From CAVYXZ01 sp965223835 (GTDB lineage Bacteria; Chloroflexota; Anaerolineae; Aggregatilineales; Phototrophicaceae), in contig CBDCXQ010000001.1 of the NCBI GenBank assembly GCA_965223835.1, positions 3,968,001 to 4,032,000 on the forward strand: a stretch of DNA of 64,000 bases, in the 5' to 3' direction. Below are positions 33,618 through 42,238 of the stretch, piece after piece (within the stretch, counting starts at the first letter, position 1; every line of letters begins with the position of its first letter). A program made the translations under genes and the position numbers. The notes under the pieces are model-generated. The model saw only the letters and a program-made list of their open reading frames with translations, did no database searches and had not been told where the DNA came from.

Positions 33618-35036
33618 TTAACACTCTGCCAGGTTAACCGGGATGTGAACCGCCAAACCACCCTCGGACGTTTCTTTATACTTGTCGTTCATGTCGAGGG
33701 CAGTCTCCCACATCGTCTTGATAACGGCATCCAGCGAGACTTTGGCATGCTGTGGCGTGCTTTCCAGCGCAATATTGGCGGCGGTGATGGCCTTCATCGC
33801 CCCCATCGCGTTGCGTTCAATACAGGGAATCTGCACCAACCCGGCAATCGGGTCACAGGTCAGGCCCAGGTGATGCTCCATCGCAATCTCAGCCGCCATT
33901 AACGCTTGCTCGACACTGCCCCCCAGACATTCGGTGAGGGCGGCAGCGGCCATCGCTGACGAAACACCGATCTCTGCCTGACAACCGCCCATCGCTGCCG
34001 AGATGGTTGCCCCTTTTTTAAACAGGCTACCGATCTCACTGGCGACCAGCAGAAACCGAACGATCGCGTCGTCATCTACATCGCGGGAACAGACATAATG
34101 CAGCAGCACCGCTGGAATGACACCGGCAGCACCGTTGGTAGGCGCAGTTACGACCCGCCCCAACGCGGCATTCTCTTCATTGACGGCCAGCGCAAAACAA
34201 CTAATCCATTTGACAACCTGCTGGAAGGTAAAATGACTGGTCTTGATTTGGGCGATCCATTCCTGACGATTGGTGTAAGCCCGGTCGCCGATCAACTTTT
34301 GATGCATCTGTGGCGCACGCCGGACAACCTGCAAGCCACCGGGCAATTCACCTTCCGCGTGACAACCAAGATAAACACAATCGGCCATCGCCTCCCAGAT
34401 ATTCAATAGCCCGGTACGAATGTCGGCATCCCTGCGCCAGACACGTTCATTCGCCCAGACCATCTCCCAAATCGCGAGGCCTGCCATGTCGCAATAGGTT
34501 TGCACATCCTGAGCACGTTCACAGTGATAGGGCAGCGTGATTTCCAGTTCGTCAGCGCTGGCATCGTACTCAGTGACAACAAAGCCACCGCCAATCGAAT
34601 AATACGTTTCGCTAAATGCGGTCAGATTGGTTAGCTGTGCAGTGAAGCGCAACCCATTCGGGTGAAAGGGTAATGTCTGATCCCGGTGAAATATAAGATC
34701 AGTGGCCGAATCAAAGGCAATGGTATGCTGTTGCAACAGGTTGAGCGTTTGCGTGGTGCGAATGTGCAGCACACGGCGACCAATCTGGGTGGTGTCACAG
34801 GTCACGGGATCCTCACCGGATAACCCGAGTAAAATAGCAGTGTCAGACGCATGGCCCTTGCCGGTCTTTGCCAGTGAGCCAAATAACTCAATCGTCAAGC
34901 ATTCGACTGCGGTTAATGGCGCAGTCGCTTGCAGTTCATCCAAAAAGCGCTGGGCCGCCCGCCAGGGACCCAGTGTGTGTGAGCTGGATGGGCCAACACC
35001 AATTTTGAGCATGTCGAACACACTGATTTGTTGCAT
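33618..35036 (-). CDS. sdaA: L-serine ammonia-lyase, single-chain iron-sulphur type
   Basis: 472 residues; the start 'MQQISVFDMLKIGVGPSSSH' is the family consensus, so upstream in-frame starts are rejected. An N-terminal beta domain ('VGPSSSHTLGPWRAAQRFL') is followed by the catalytic alpha domain. Seen: 'GRVVTAPTNGAAGVIPAVLL', 'GGCQAEIGVSSAMAAAAL' and 'GLTCDPIAGLVQIPCIERNA', whose three cysteines bind the 4Fe-4S cluster. Known: deaminates L-serine to pyruvate and ammonia in the cytoplasm. No serine transporter or glycine cleavage genes are adjacent. Confidence 0.93.
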   Translation of the reverse strand: MQQISVFDMLKIGVGPSSSHTLGPWRAAQRFLDELQATAPLTAVECLTIELFGSLAKTGKGHASDTAILLGLSGEDPVTCDTTQIGRRVLHIRTTQTLNLLQQHTIAFDSATDLIFHRDQTLPFHPNGLRFTAQLTNLTAFSETYYSIGGGFVVTEYDASADELEITLPYHCERAQDVQTYCDMAGLAIWEMVWANERVWRRDADIRTGLLNIWEAMADCVYLGCHAEGELPGGLQVVRRAPQMHQKLIGDRAYTNRQEWIAQIKTSHFTFQQVVKWISCFALAVNEENAALGRVVTAPTNGAAGVIPAVLLHYVCSRDVDDDAIVRFLLVASEIGSLFKKGATISAAMGGCQAEIGVSSAMAAAALTECLGGSVEQALMAAEIAMEHHLGLTCDPIAGLVQIPCIERNAMGAMKAITAANIALESTPQHAKVSLDAVIKTMWETALDMNDKYKETSEGGLAVHIPVNLAEC

Positions 35037-35104
35037 ATCAAGCCACCTCAAGCCAGAAACGCGCTGCATCGCCCTAAGCACCATTTACCGAAAGAATAAT
35101 ACTT

Positions 35105-35144
35105 GTAGGGGCAAGTCAGTGACTGCCCAGGGCGACGCCCCTAC
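35105..35144. repeat. Short palindromic intergenic element
   Basis: GTAGGGGC (35105-35112) and GCCCCTAC (35137-35144) are perfect inverted arms with a 24-base centre. GTAGGGGC-type elements are frequent dispersed repeats in Chloroflexota and Cyanobacteria; only one is seen here. Confidence 0.55.
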
Positions 35145-35237
35145 GCCGATCTTGTTGACCGACTTTCGAACACTGGCATAGCATACCCCGGCCCAGCTTA
35201 GATTGACCAATGAGTTTCACGAGCATTCGGTGAGTAT

Positions 35238-35849
35238 CTATCGCGCTAGGTTCGCCTGCATGATCTGGGCAACTGCCTGCTCAGTCGAATCGGCGGACTG
35301 CGATAAGGCGGTAATAACCCCCGCTTGATCGGCAACGGACTTATTCTGGCTGAATTTGAACTTGCCTTCCAGCCGCGTGATTTCGATCTCCAGACCAACA
35401 ATCGCCTGTAGTAGATTTTCTGGGAGGTTTGCGTCAAAATCAGGCAATTTCTCCGCTGGCTCATGAAAGGCCACCAACTGCATGACTAGCTCGCGTAACG
35501 TTGCTGAGTCAAAAATCAGGCGCGGTTTTCCATAGGCATGAACCGCCGCATAATTCCAGGTCGGCACCGTCGTTGGCGGTGCATACCACCGCGACGAGAT
35601 GTAGCTATGCGGTCCCTGAAAGACGACCAGAACCTCCTGCTCCGGGTCAAGCTGCTGCCAGTGCGGATTGGCTTTTGCCAGATGCGTGACAAGCGTACCT
35701 TGCGGCCCACGTTCATCGTCGAGAATAAACGGCAGATGGGTCGCAAAAGGGTCTGGCTGCGCACTGAACAACACCGCAAAGTTATGCGCCCGCATCAGGT
35801 CATGCAGCTTTTTAACATCGGTCTCGGCGTTGAGTTTGGGAATGTACAT
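35238..35849 (-). CDS. PaiB-like FMN-binding protein
   Basis: 203 residues from ATG 35849; a TTG 18 bases earlier is less likely. Seen: 'MYIPKLNAETDVKKLHDLM' start, 'HNFAVLFSAQPDPFATHLPF', 'LVTHLAKANPHWQ', 'VVFQGPHSYISSRWYAPP' and 'VPTWNYAAVHAYGKPRL', the conserved core of the PaiB/FMN-binding split-barrel family. Known: PaiB of Bacillus was described as a regulator of sporulation and degradative enzymes, yet many homologues are simply flavin-binding. The regulatory role is therefore uncertain here. Confidence 0.87.
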   Translation of the reverse strand: MYIPKLNAETDVKKLHDLMRAHNFAVLFSAQPDPFATHLPFILDDERGPQGTLVTHLAKANPHWQQLDPEQEVLVVFQGPHSYISSRWYAPPTTVPTWNYAAVHAYGKPRLIFDSATLRELVMQLVAFHEPAEKLPDFDANLPENLLQAIVGLEIEITRLEGKFKFSQNKSVADQAGVITALSQSADSTEQAVAQIMQANLAR

Positions 35850-35934
35850 ACTAAGGCCTTCGGGCAATCGACATAATAGGCTCGTTATACGAAAACGCTA
35901 ACCTGGCCGCAAGCAGTCCATCAGTCCAATTAAT

Positions 35935-37512
35935 CTATTTCCTGCCCATAATCAATCGCGCAACGCTGAGAATCACCCGGCCCACTGTGCGACGAAACAG
36001 GCGTACCCCGGCCCCCAGAACCCGCGCCGGAACTTCGGGCGGTGGCGGTTGAATAATCGGAAATGGTTCCCTCTGACTGGCTCTGATGACGTGATTAGCC
36101 GCTGCGATGCCCGTCACCGTAGCACGTTCCAACCACAGCGACGGGGTATCATACCCAACCCAATCACCACCGGCATAAAAGTTGGGCCACGACGTCTTGA
36201 CGTGCAGGCTGTCCTGGGTGGGCACCCGCAGCAAGGTTTGGTCAAGCGTATTGAGCCGGACGGTACCATGTACATAATGACCGCGCAGGCTGGGGAAGGC
36301 GCGCTGGGCTTCATCCAGACATTGAATCAACAGCACAGTAGCCGGTTGACTGAGAACCGAGCTGGTCGCGTAGATGTGCATTTCCAGCACACTGCCGCCG
36401 GTTACGTCATGCCACTTTGCGAACTCGTCATAGAGGCGATGCATCCAGAAAAAATTGTCGGGCAAGAAATCCCCGGTGAACATGCCGCCGGGCGTGCCGG
36501 GGCGCGGACTGGCCTTGAACCACAGGCGCACCGTCGCATTCTGGACGGCACGGGGAAAGCGTAAATTAGCCGCCACTTCACGCGTCGCCGGGCTGTTAAG
36601 CAACAATCGTTTCGCGGCTGGTGGCTGCACCGCCATGATGATGTTTTCTGCCAGCAGCGATCGCCGTCCGCCACGTACAGAATCGTCCACAACAATGCGC
36701 CAATGATCCCCCTGTCGTTCCAGGCGTTGCGCCGTTGCCCCCATCAACAGCATGCCATCGTGATGTTCGATGTGGTCTATCAACGGGGTGAGCAGGCATT
36801 CCTGCGGCGGTCCCGGCAGATACTGCATTGTCCACGAATCGCGGCGCAGCATGGTGTAAAAGCGAAGCGCGGCGATAAAAGCCGTGAGCGGAATTTCTTC
36901 AACCGGCGCTGCCAGCAGATTCGCGCCCAGCCCGGTGAAAGTGGCCCGCAAATTCGGCGTCCATGCCCGAAAATATTCGTCCATCAGCAGACCATCCAGC
37001 GCGACCTGCTCCTTAAACGGGTCCATACCGACCGTCCACAACAGGCTGAACAAGAAACCGGGCAGCGACAAAAAATCAAGCGGCGTTATCGTGGCCCAGA
37101 TACCGGGATGAAACAGTAATTGCAGATGATGAAACGGCGCGGGCAGCCAGCGGGAGCGAATCGCATTGCCAGCTTCAATCACGCGCACTTCACGCCCCCA
37201 GCGATTGATCCACTCTTCGCCCGGCGATAGTTGCAATTTGATGTCAGTAAAGCGGTCAATCGTCGCCCGCAGATTATCATAACCACCCCATAGGGCGTGC
37301 ATCCCATGCTCCGATGGAAATGACCATTCGCGGCCAGCGTATTCAAAGGTATCCGGCGCGCCACCCGCCATGCGTCCGCCCGGCCACAACCGATCCGCTT
37401 CGAGTATCAGCGGCGAGATTCCGCGTTCAGCCAGATGCGCGGCAGCCGTCAACCCGGCCATCCCTGCGCCGATTATCACCACTGGAAAAACAGCATCATT
37501 GTTTTTGGGCAT
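35935..37512 (-). CDS. FAD-dependent amine oxidase/phytoene desaturase-like protein
   Basis: 525 residues. Seen: N-terminal dinucleotide motif 'VVIIGAGMAGLTAAAHLAER' (Gly15, Gly17, Gly20), 'LILEADRLWPGGRMAGG' (Glu binds ribose, GGR motif) and a C-terminal FAD contact 'NFYAGGDWVGYDTPSLWLERA'. The architecture matches the carotenoid desaturase/HpnE/protoporphyrinogen oxidase family. No carotenoid or hopanoid gene is nearby, so the substrate is open. A basic, hydrophobic C-terminus ('LFRRTVGRVILSVARLIMGR') may associate with the membrane. Confidence 0.83.
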   Translation of the reverse strand: MPKNNDAVFPVVIIGAGMAGLTAAAHLAERGISPLILEADRLWPGGRMAGGAPDTFEYAGREWSFPSEHGMHALWGGYDNLRATIDRFTDIKLQLSPGEEWINRWGREVRVIEAGNAIRSRWLPAPFHHLQLLFHPGIWATITPLDFLSLPGFLFSLLWTVGMDPFKEQVALDGLLMDEYFRAWTPNLRATFTGLGANLLAAPVEEIPLTAFIAALRFYTMLRRDSWTMQYLPGPPQECLLTPLIDHIEHHDGMLLMGATAQRLERQGDHWRIVVDDSVRGGRRSLLAENIIMAVQPPAAKRLLLNSPATREVAANLRFPRAVQNATVRLWFKASPRPGTPGGMFTGDFLPDNFFWMHRLYDEFAKWHDVTGGSVLEMHIYATSSVLSQPATVLLIQCLDEAQRAFPSLRGHYVHGTVRLNTLDQTLLRVPTQDSLHVKTSWPNFYAGGDWVGYDTPSLWLERATVTGIAAANHVIRASQREPFPIIQPPPPEVPARVLGAGVRLFRRTVGRVILSVARLIMGRK

Positions 37513-37668
37513 CTACGTTTCCATTCCGTAGCGACACAGCATGACTCGATGCAAATTCAGATGTTAAAAACTTAGTGGCACAAGGCCGAATCCATCGGAT
37601 CAAAATCCATTGCCAAAGTTGCCTGTTCTGGGTCTAATTTAAGCATAGATAAGCAATAAGGACGAGAC

Positions 37669-38427
37669 ATGTTGATTACCGACGACCAAATCAAACAATA
37701 TCGCAGCGACGGTTATTTCATCCTGGAGGGCGTCATTCCCGATGAAGTCATCGATGGCCTGCGCACCGAATGTCAGCAATACATTGATGAACGTGACCGC
37801 GAGATGGAGGCCAAAGGCGTCACCAGCCTGGGTATCACCCATTATAAGAAACGCTATTTTATCTCGAACCAGTGGCGACGGAGTCAGGTCATCACCAATT
37901 TTCTGTTTAGCGATTTGATGGCTGACATTGGCAAAGCGACCCTCGGCGATGATGTTTACCTGTTTAACGAGCAATACGTTGTCAAAGCAGCAGACGGCGG
38001 GACGAAATTCTCGTGGCATCAGGACTCTGGCTATATCGGGCATTATCATACGCCCTATCTATCCTGCTGGTGTGCGCTGGATGACATGACCGAAGAAAAC
38101 GGCACGGTTTCCGTGCTGCCTTATGCGCGGGCCGGGATGCAGCCAGATGACCTGTTCGATCATACCGTCGAAGCCGGAAGTAATGATAAAATTGGGTATC
38201 ACGGCGATGATCCCGGCATCCCGGCAATTGTCCCGGTCGGTAGCATCGTCGTCTTTTCCAGTCGCACGTTCCACCGCAGCAGCCCCAACAACACGAACAA
38301 AATGCGTCGGGTCTATCTCGCGCAATATTCTCGTGAACCGCTCATGGATAAAACCGGCGAGAAATACTGGAATCAGGCCGTCCCGGTCGTACAGAATGGG
38401 CAGAAGGTTGCGCCGCAAGTGACGTAA
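37669..38427 (+). CDS. Phytanoyl-CoA dioxygenase-family protein (PhyH, copy 1)
   Basis: 252 residues with the ATG preceded by an AAGGAC-like site. Seen: 'DGYFILEGVIPDEVIDGL' (family start), iron ligands in 'SWHQDSGYI' (H-x-D) and distal 'TFHRSSPNNTNKMRRVYLAQY' (His and the 2-oxoglutarate Arg). Known: non-haem Fe(II)/2-oxoglutarate oxygenases that hydroxylate or oxidise small molecules. The substrate is unknown. It is divergent from the FAD protein and is followed after 67 bases by a second PhyH gene. Confidence 0.88.
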   Translation: MLITDDQIKQYRSDGYFILEGVIPDEVIDGLRTECQQYIDERDREMEAKGVTSLGITHYKKRYFISNQWRRSQVITNFLFSDLMADIGKATLGDDVYLFNEQYVVKAADGGTKFSWHQDSGYIGHYHTPYLSCWCALDDMTEENGTVSVLPYARAGMQPDDLFDHTVEAGSNDKIGYHGDDPGIPAIVPVGSIVVFSSRTFHRSSPNNTNKMRRVYLAQYSREPLMDKTGEKYWNQAVPVVQNGQKVAPQVT

Positions 38428-38494
38428 TCCTCACGCGTTAGCCGGGTTGCCTGCGTTGATATATACTTGACATGCAGTGAGAAAGAGGTTTTTT

Positions 38495-39403
38495 ATGTCG
38501 AACAAATATCGCGAGTTGACTTTTGAACAAGCCCAGCATTTTTTGGATAAGGGCTATGTGGTCATTGAGCAAGCGTTTACCCGCGCCGCTGCGGAGCAGT
38601 ATACCAGCCAGGCCTGGCTCCGTCTCGGTTATAAAGCGGATGATCCAGCGACGTGGGCAGAGGAGAAAATCCACATGCCGACGCTCAACCGCTTCCCGAT
38701 CAAAGACTTTGCGCCGCGTGCCTGGAACGCAATGTGTGATCTGGTCGGTGGTGAGGAGCGCATCAACCCGGACCGTGCCCAATGGGGCGACGGCTTCATC
38801 CTGAATTTAAAATTTGGCGCTGATGAACCATACCGGGAACCGTCCCCGACTGCCGGCGGCTGGCACAATGATGGTGATTTCTTCCGGCATTTTCTGGACA
38901 GCCCGGAGCAGGGCTTACTCACCATTGTCGTTTGGTCGGATATTCTGCCGCGCAGTGGCGGCACCTTCGTCGCAACAGATTCAGTACCGCTGGTCGCCCG
39001 GCATCTGGCGCAACACCCGGAAGGCATTCGCCCCGGACGGGACAGCCCGATTTCCACCGGATCGCACTTAATTGGTGAATGCAAAGAATTCATGGAAATC
39101 ACGGGCAACGCCGGCGATGTCGTACTGCTGCATCCTTTTATTCTGCACGCGTCGTCACAGAATCCATCGGGCCGTCCGCGCTTCATTACGAACCCGACCG
39201 TCATCTTGAACGAGCCAATGAATTTCAATCGGGAAAATCTGGAAGACCATTCGCTGGTTGAACAGGCTGTGCTCAATGCGCTGGGCGTCGAACGCTTTGA
39301 TTTTCAGCCGACTCATCCGCGTGAAATAATTGAGCCGGAGCGTGTTCGTCGGCAAAAAGCCATGCTGGAAGCTGAAAAAGCCCGGCTGGGATTAGAGCAA
39401 TAG
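38495..39403 (+). CDS. Phytanoyl-CoA dioxygenase-family protein (PhyH, copy 2)
   Basis: 302 residues from an ATG with GAAAGAGG upstream; a GTG 18 bases earlier is unlikely. Seen: 'AQHFLDKGYVVIEQAF' start, 'GGWHNDGDFFRHF' (H-N-D iron ligands), 'VVLLHPFILHASSQNPSGRPR' (second His and Arg). It is only distantly similar to the first PhyH protein, so the pair is not a recent duplicate but likely acts in a common pathway. The C-terminal tail is helical and charged. Confidence 0.87.
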   Translation: MSNKYRELTFEQAQHFLDKGYVVIEQAFTRAAAEQYTSQAWLRLGYKADDPATWAEEKIHMPTLNRFPIKDFAPRAWNAMCDLVGGEERINPDRAQWGDGFILNLKFGADEPYREPSPTAGGWHNDGDFFRHFLDSPEQGLLTIVVWSDILPRSGGTFVATDSVPLVARHLAQHPEGIRPGRDSPISTGSHLIGECKEFMEITGNAGDVVLLHPFILHASSQNPSGRPRFITNPTVILNEPMNFNRENLEDHSLVEQAVLNALGVERFDFQPTHPREIIEPERVRRQKAMLEAEKARLGLEQ

Positions 39404-39534
39404 CCGGATCGATTTTAGAGTTTGTCAGCATAGCAGGGCACACATGCAGAAGTGCGCTCTTAGTATTGCATGATTAATATCGGGATAGTTATTCTAGCTG
39501 TCAGGGCTGCCAGAACAATCGAGGGAATGTATTA

Positions 39535-41484
39535 ATGCGACGTGGGTTCATCTGGATACTGTTAACACTAATCGCAGCGCCGACCATAGCTCAGGACGCG
39601 TTTAACTTGCCAGCGGCCCTTTATGTTTTGACAACAGAGGGCCGCGTTGATCGTTATGGGCTGGGCAGTGAAGGCGTGCGCTCGGTCACACCCGAAGACA
39701 CCTTTGTGGTGGATTTCGGCGTCGCGCGTGACGATAACTGGCTGGCCTATCGCACGGAAACGGCGCTCGTGCTACGACATATTTATGCTGACACCAGCCT
39801 CGAGATTGACGGCGCGCTGGCCGGTGTACCACCTGTCCGGGGTGAGGGTGATACCATCGCCTGGTCCCCCACTGGGGATGCGTTCGCAGTGACAACTGAG
39901 ACCGGGGGACGCGTTTATATCAACGTTGAAAATGATCTGGCAAGTCCCACGCCTTTCAAGATCATTGAATTGTTGGAAGGCGGGTTTGTCCAGGTCTTGT
40001 GGTCGCCCGATGGTCAGTATCTGGCGGCGGAGGCGGTAGGGGACATCTGGTGGCTCTATCGTCGTGAGGGCACCAACATTATTTTGACAAGCGCGATTCC
40101 GGCGGCCACCGGCCTGACCTGGTACAGTGCGACCCAGGTCGCATTTACCCCGCCGGAGGGTGGTCTCCTACTGATGGACCTGAGCGCGGCAAATGCCCAG
40201 ACGATTCTGCTGGATGACACATGGGTTTATCTACAACCCTTCCGGCAAACTGATGGCACGCTGGTCGTATTTGGCCGCCAAAAGGACAGCAACGAGGTAC
40301 CACCCGGCTTTGGACGGCTGATCGGTCTCCCCGCCAACGAATCCCGAATTGATAATGTCGGTGAAGTCCCGATTGAACTCAGCCAATTGCACTGGATGCC
40401 GGAAGGGAGCTTGTTGCTGGCATTTCGGGGCGGTGCGCTGGGGTTAGTCAGCCCGGTCAACGCGCAAGGTTTCCCCCTGCCCATCGACAGTGCTGTCGCG
40501 TTTAGCTGGGGGCCGTTGCCACTCTCGCATGTCGAGAGCGTGCGCTTACCTGCTGCTGCGTTTTTCATGACAGATGCCGACACCGGCACGCCGCAGGTGT
40601 GGCGTTTGCCAGCCGATGGCTCGGCAGCCACCCCGGTCACCAGTGAAGAAGCAGGTGTTACCGGCTTCGGAGTCCCCCCCGACGGTCAACGCATTGCCTA
40701 TACCGCTGACAACCGTTTGCTATTGCAACGGCTCAACGGCTCTGAACCGCTGTTGTTGGCCGAACTTACCGGTGAACAACCAGCTCAACCGGCATTTAGC
40801 CCGGACGGTCAACAGATTGCCTACGTGGATAACGGCATCTGGCTGGTGTCTGTTGACGGGGATAATGCCCAGCAAGTCGCGCCTGATGACCTGACCCCAA
40901 ACTTTGAACGGCGCTTCACCCAGCCCCAGTTCGCGCCGAATCTAAGTGGGCTGCTGGTCCAGGTCAATCGCCCGGACATTACGGTTCCTGGCGTGCTGGA
41001 CCCCAACACGGGCGAGGTTCTGGAAATTGCGTTGGAACAAAACGCCACCTGGCTCAGCGATGGGCGCATCTTGCTGTACGGAATGGCAGAAAATGACCGA
41101 CCGGGTGGGTTGTCGATTGCTGGCGTCGGCACTCTGACGCAACCAGCGCAATTCTTACCCGATATTCTTTCGGTTCAGGCCGCCCGCGAGATTAGCCCGA
41201 ACCAAATCCAGTTGGTACTGCCAGAACGGTTGCTGGGGCCACAAACACTGCGTATTGTCGGGCTAGACATCTCAACTGGTGACCTGACACCCATTCATAC
41301 CGGTGGCAGCGTTGACCAGCCCCATCTTTCACCCGATGGGCAATTTATCGGCGGATATGCCTACCGGGTGATTGCTGGCGACCGATTGGCGGGACCATTA
41401 ACATTTATCGATTTGCAAACGGGTGAACAGGTCGTTTTGAACACACCGGCAACGGTATGGAATTTCACATGGGCACAGCGTTAG
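39535..41484 (+). CDS. Secreted PD40/WD40-like beta-propeller protein
   Basis: 649 residues with GAGGGA upstream. A signal peptide ends near residue 20 ('LLTLIAAPTIAQD'). Blade signatures recur: 'TIAWSPTGDAFAV', 'VLWSPDGQYLAAE', 'PAFSPDGQQIAYV', 'HLSPDGQFIGGY'. There appear to be two propellers in sequence. Known: TolB-like propellers bind proteins or ligands; no enzymatic motif is seen. It precedes a two-component system after 73 bases, and may be the surface sensor or a target of it. This link is only positional. Confidence 0.75.
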   Translation: MRRGFIWILLTLIAAPTIAQDAFNLPAALYVLTTEGRVDRYGLGSEGVRSVTPEDTFVVDFGVARDDNWLAYRTETALVLRHIYADTSLEIDGALAGVPPVRGEGDTIAWSPTGDAFAVTTETGGRVYINVENDLASPTPFKIIELLEGGFVQVLWSPDGQYLAAEAVGDIWWLYRREGTNIILTSAIPAATGLTWYSATQVAFTPPEGGLLLMDLSAANAQTILLDDTWVYLQPFRQTDGTLVVFGRQKDSNEVPPGFGRLIGLPANESRIDNVGEVPIELSQLHWMPEGSLLLAFRGGALGLVSPVNAQGFPLPIDSAVAFSWGPLPLSHVESVRLPAAAFFMTDADTGTPQVWRLPADGSAATPVTSEEAGVTGFGVPPDGQRIAYTADNRLLLQRLNGSEPLLLAELTGEQPAQPAFSPDGQQIAYVDNGIWLVSVDGDNAQQVAPDDLTPNFERRFTQPQFAPNLSGLLVQVNRPDITVPGVLDPNTGEVLEIALEQNATWLSDGRILLYGMAENDRPGGLSIAGVGTLTQPAQFLPDILSVQAAREISPNQIQLVLPERLLGPQTLRIVGLDISTGDLTPIHTGGSVDQPHLSPDGQFIGGYAYRVIAGDRLAGPLTFIDLQTGEQVVLNTPATVWNFTWAQR

Positions 41485-41510
41485 TTAAGGTGCCTCTCAT
41501 AAATTAGCGC

Positions 41511-41516
41511 TATAAT
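41511..41516 (+). promoter_or_regulatory. Consensus -10 box before the two-component genes
   Basis: A perfect TATAAT lies 42 bases before the response regulator ATG. No good -35 box is found at 16-18 bases, so an activator-dependent promoter, or an accidental match, are both possible. Confidence 0.35.
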
Positions 41517-41557
41517 CAACTTTATGAGCGACAATTGTATGCATTAAGGATTTGCCA

Positions 41558-42238
41558 ATGTCTGGCGAACGAGTTCTCGTAATTGAAGATGAGGCCCGCA
41601 TTGCTCAATTTATTGAGCGCGGCCTGATTTATGAAGGCTATCGGGTGACAGTCGCCCGTGATGGCAAAATCGGTTTGGCAACCGCCCGTGATAATCCGCC
41701 CGATCTGGTCATTCTCGACTGGATGCTACCTGGTTTGGATGGACTGGAGGTATGCAAACGACTGCGGGCGGCCAGTGATGTGCCGATATTGATGCTGACC
41801 GCCAAAGACGATGTAAAAGATCGGGTCATGGGTTTGGATGCCGGGGCCGACGACTATCTGGTGAAGCCATTTTCGGTAGACGAACTACTGGCCCGCATTC
41901 GTGCCTTGTTCCGCCGCACAACGCCCGCCTCACGCCCGGATATTCTGCGCTTCTCCGACCTGACCCTGGATACGGGGACCCATCGTGCGTACCGGGGCGA
42001 ACAGGCCATTGACCTGACCGCGAAAGAATATGAACTGCTGGAGTTGTTTATGCGTAATCCCCGGCAGGTCCTCACCCGCGATGTGATTTTTGACCGCGTA
42101 TGGGATTATGATTTCGGCGGTGAGAGCAATATTATCGAAGTCTATGTGCGTTACCTGCGGCAAAAGACCGAAACTGAAGAAAAGCCCCGGCTGATTCATA
42201 CGGTACGGGGTGTAGGTTACGTGTTACGCGAGGAATAG
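41558..42238 (+). CDS. OmpR-type response regulator
   Basis: 226 residues from the ATG at 41558, which has AAGGA upstream; a TTG two codons earlier is rejected. Receiver: acidic pocket 'VIEDEAR', phospho-acceptor Asp54 in 'VILDWMLPG', 'LTAKDD' and 'GADDYLVKPFSVDELL'. Output: winged helix with 'IDLTAKEYELLELFMRNP', 'LTRDVIFDRVWDYDFGGESN', 'VYVRYLRQKTE' and 'IHTVRGVGYVLRE'. Known: DNA-binding regulator phosphorylated by its kinase partner, here encoded with no gap right after the stop codon. Confidence 0.95.
   Translation: MSGERVLVIEDEARIAQFIERGLIYEGYRVTVARDGKIGLATARDNPPDLVILDWMLPGLDGLEVCKRLRAASDVPILMLTAKDDVKDRVMGLDAGADDYLVKPFSVDELLARIRALFRRTTPASRPDILRFSDLTLDTGTHRAYRGEQAIDLTAKEYELLELFMRNPRQVLTRDVIFDRVWDYDFGGESNIIEVYVRYLRQKTETEEKPRLIHTVRGVGYVLREE

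Noticed and set aside
38629..39276. 215-codon open frame opposite the second PhyH gene
   Set aside because: It is a shadow of the coding strand; the PhyH iron ligands on the plus strand are decisive.
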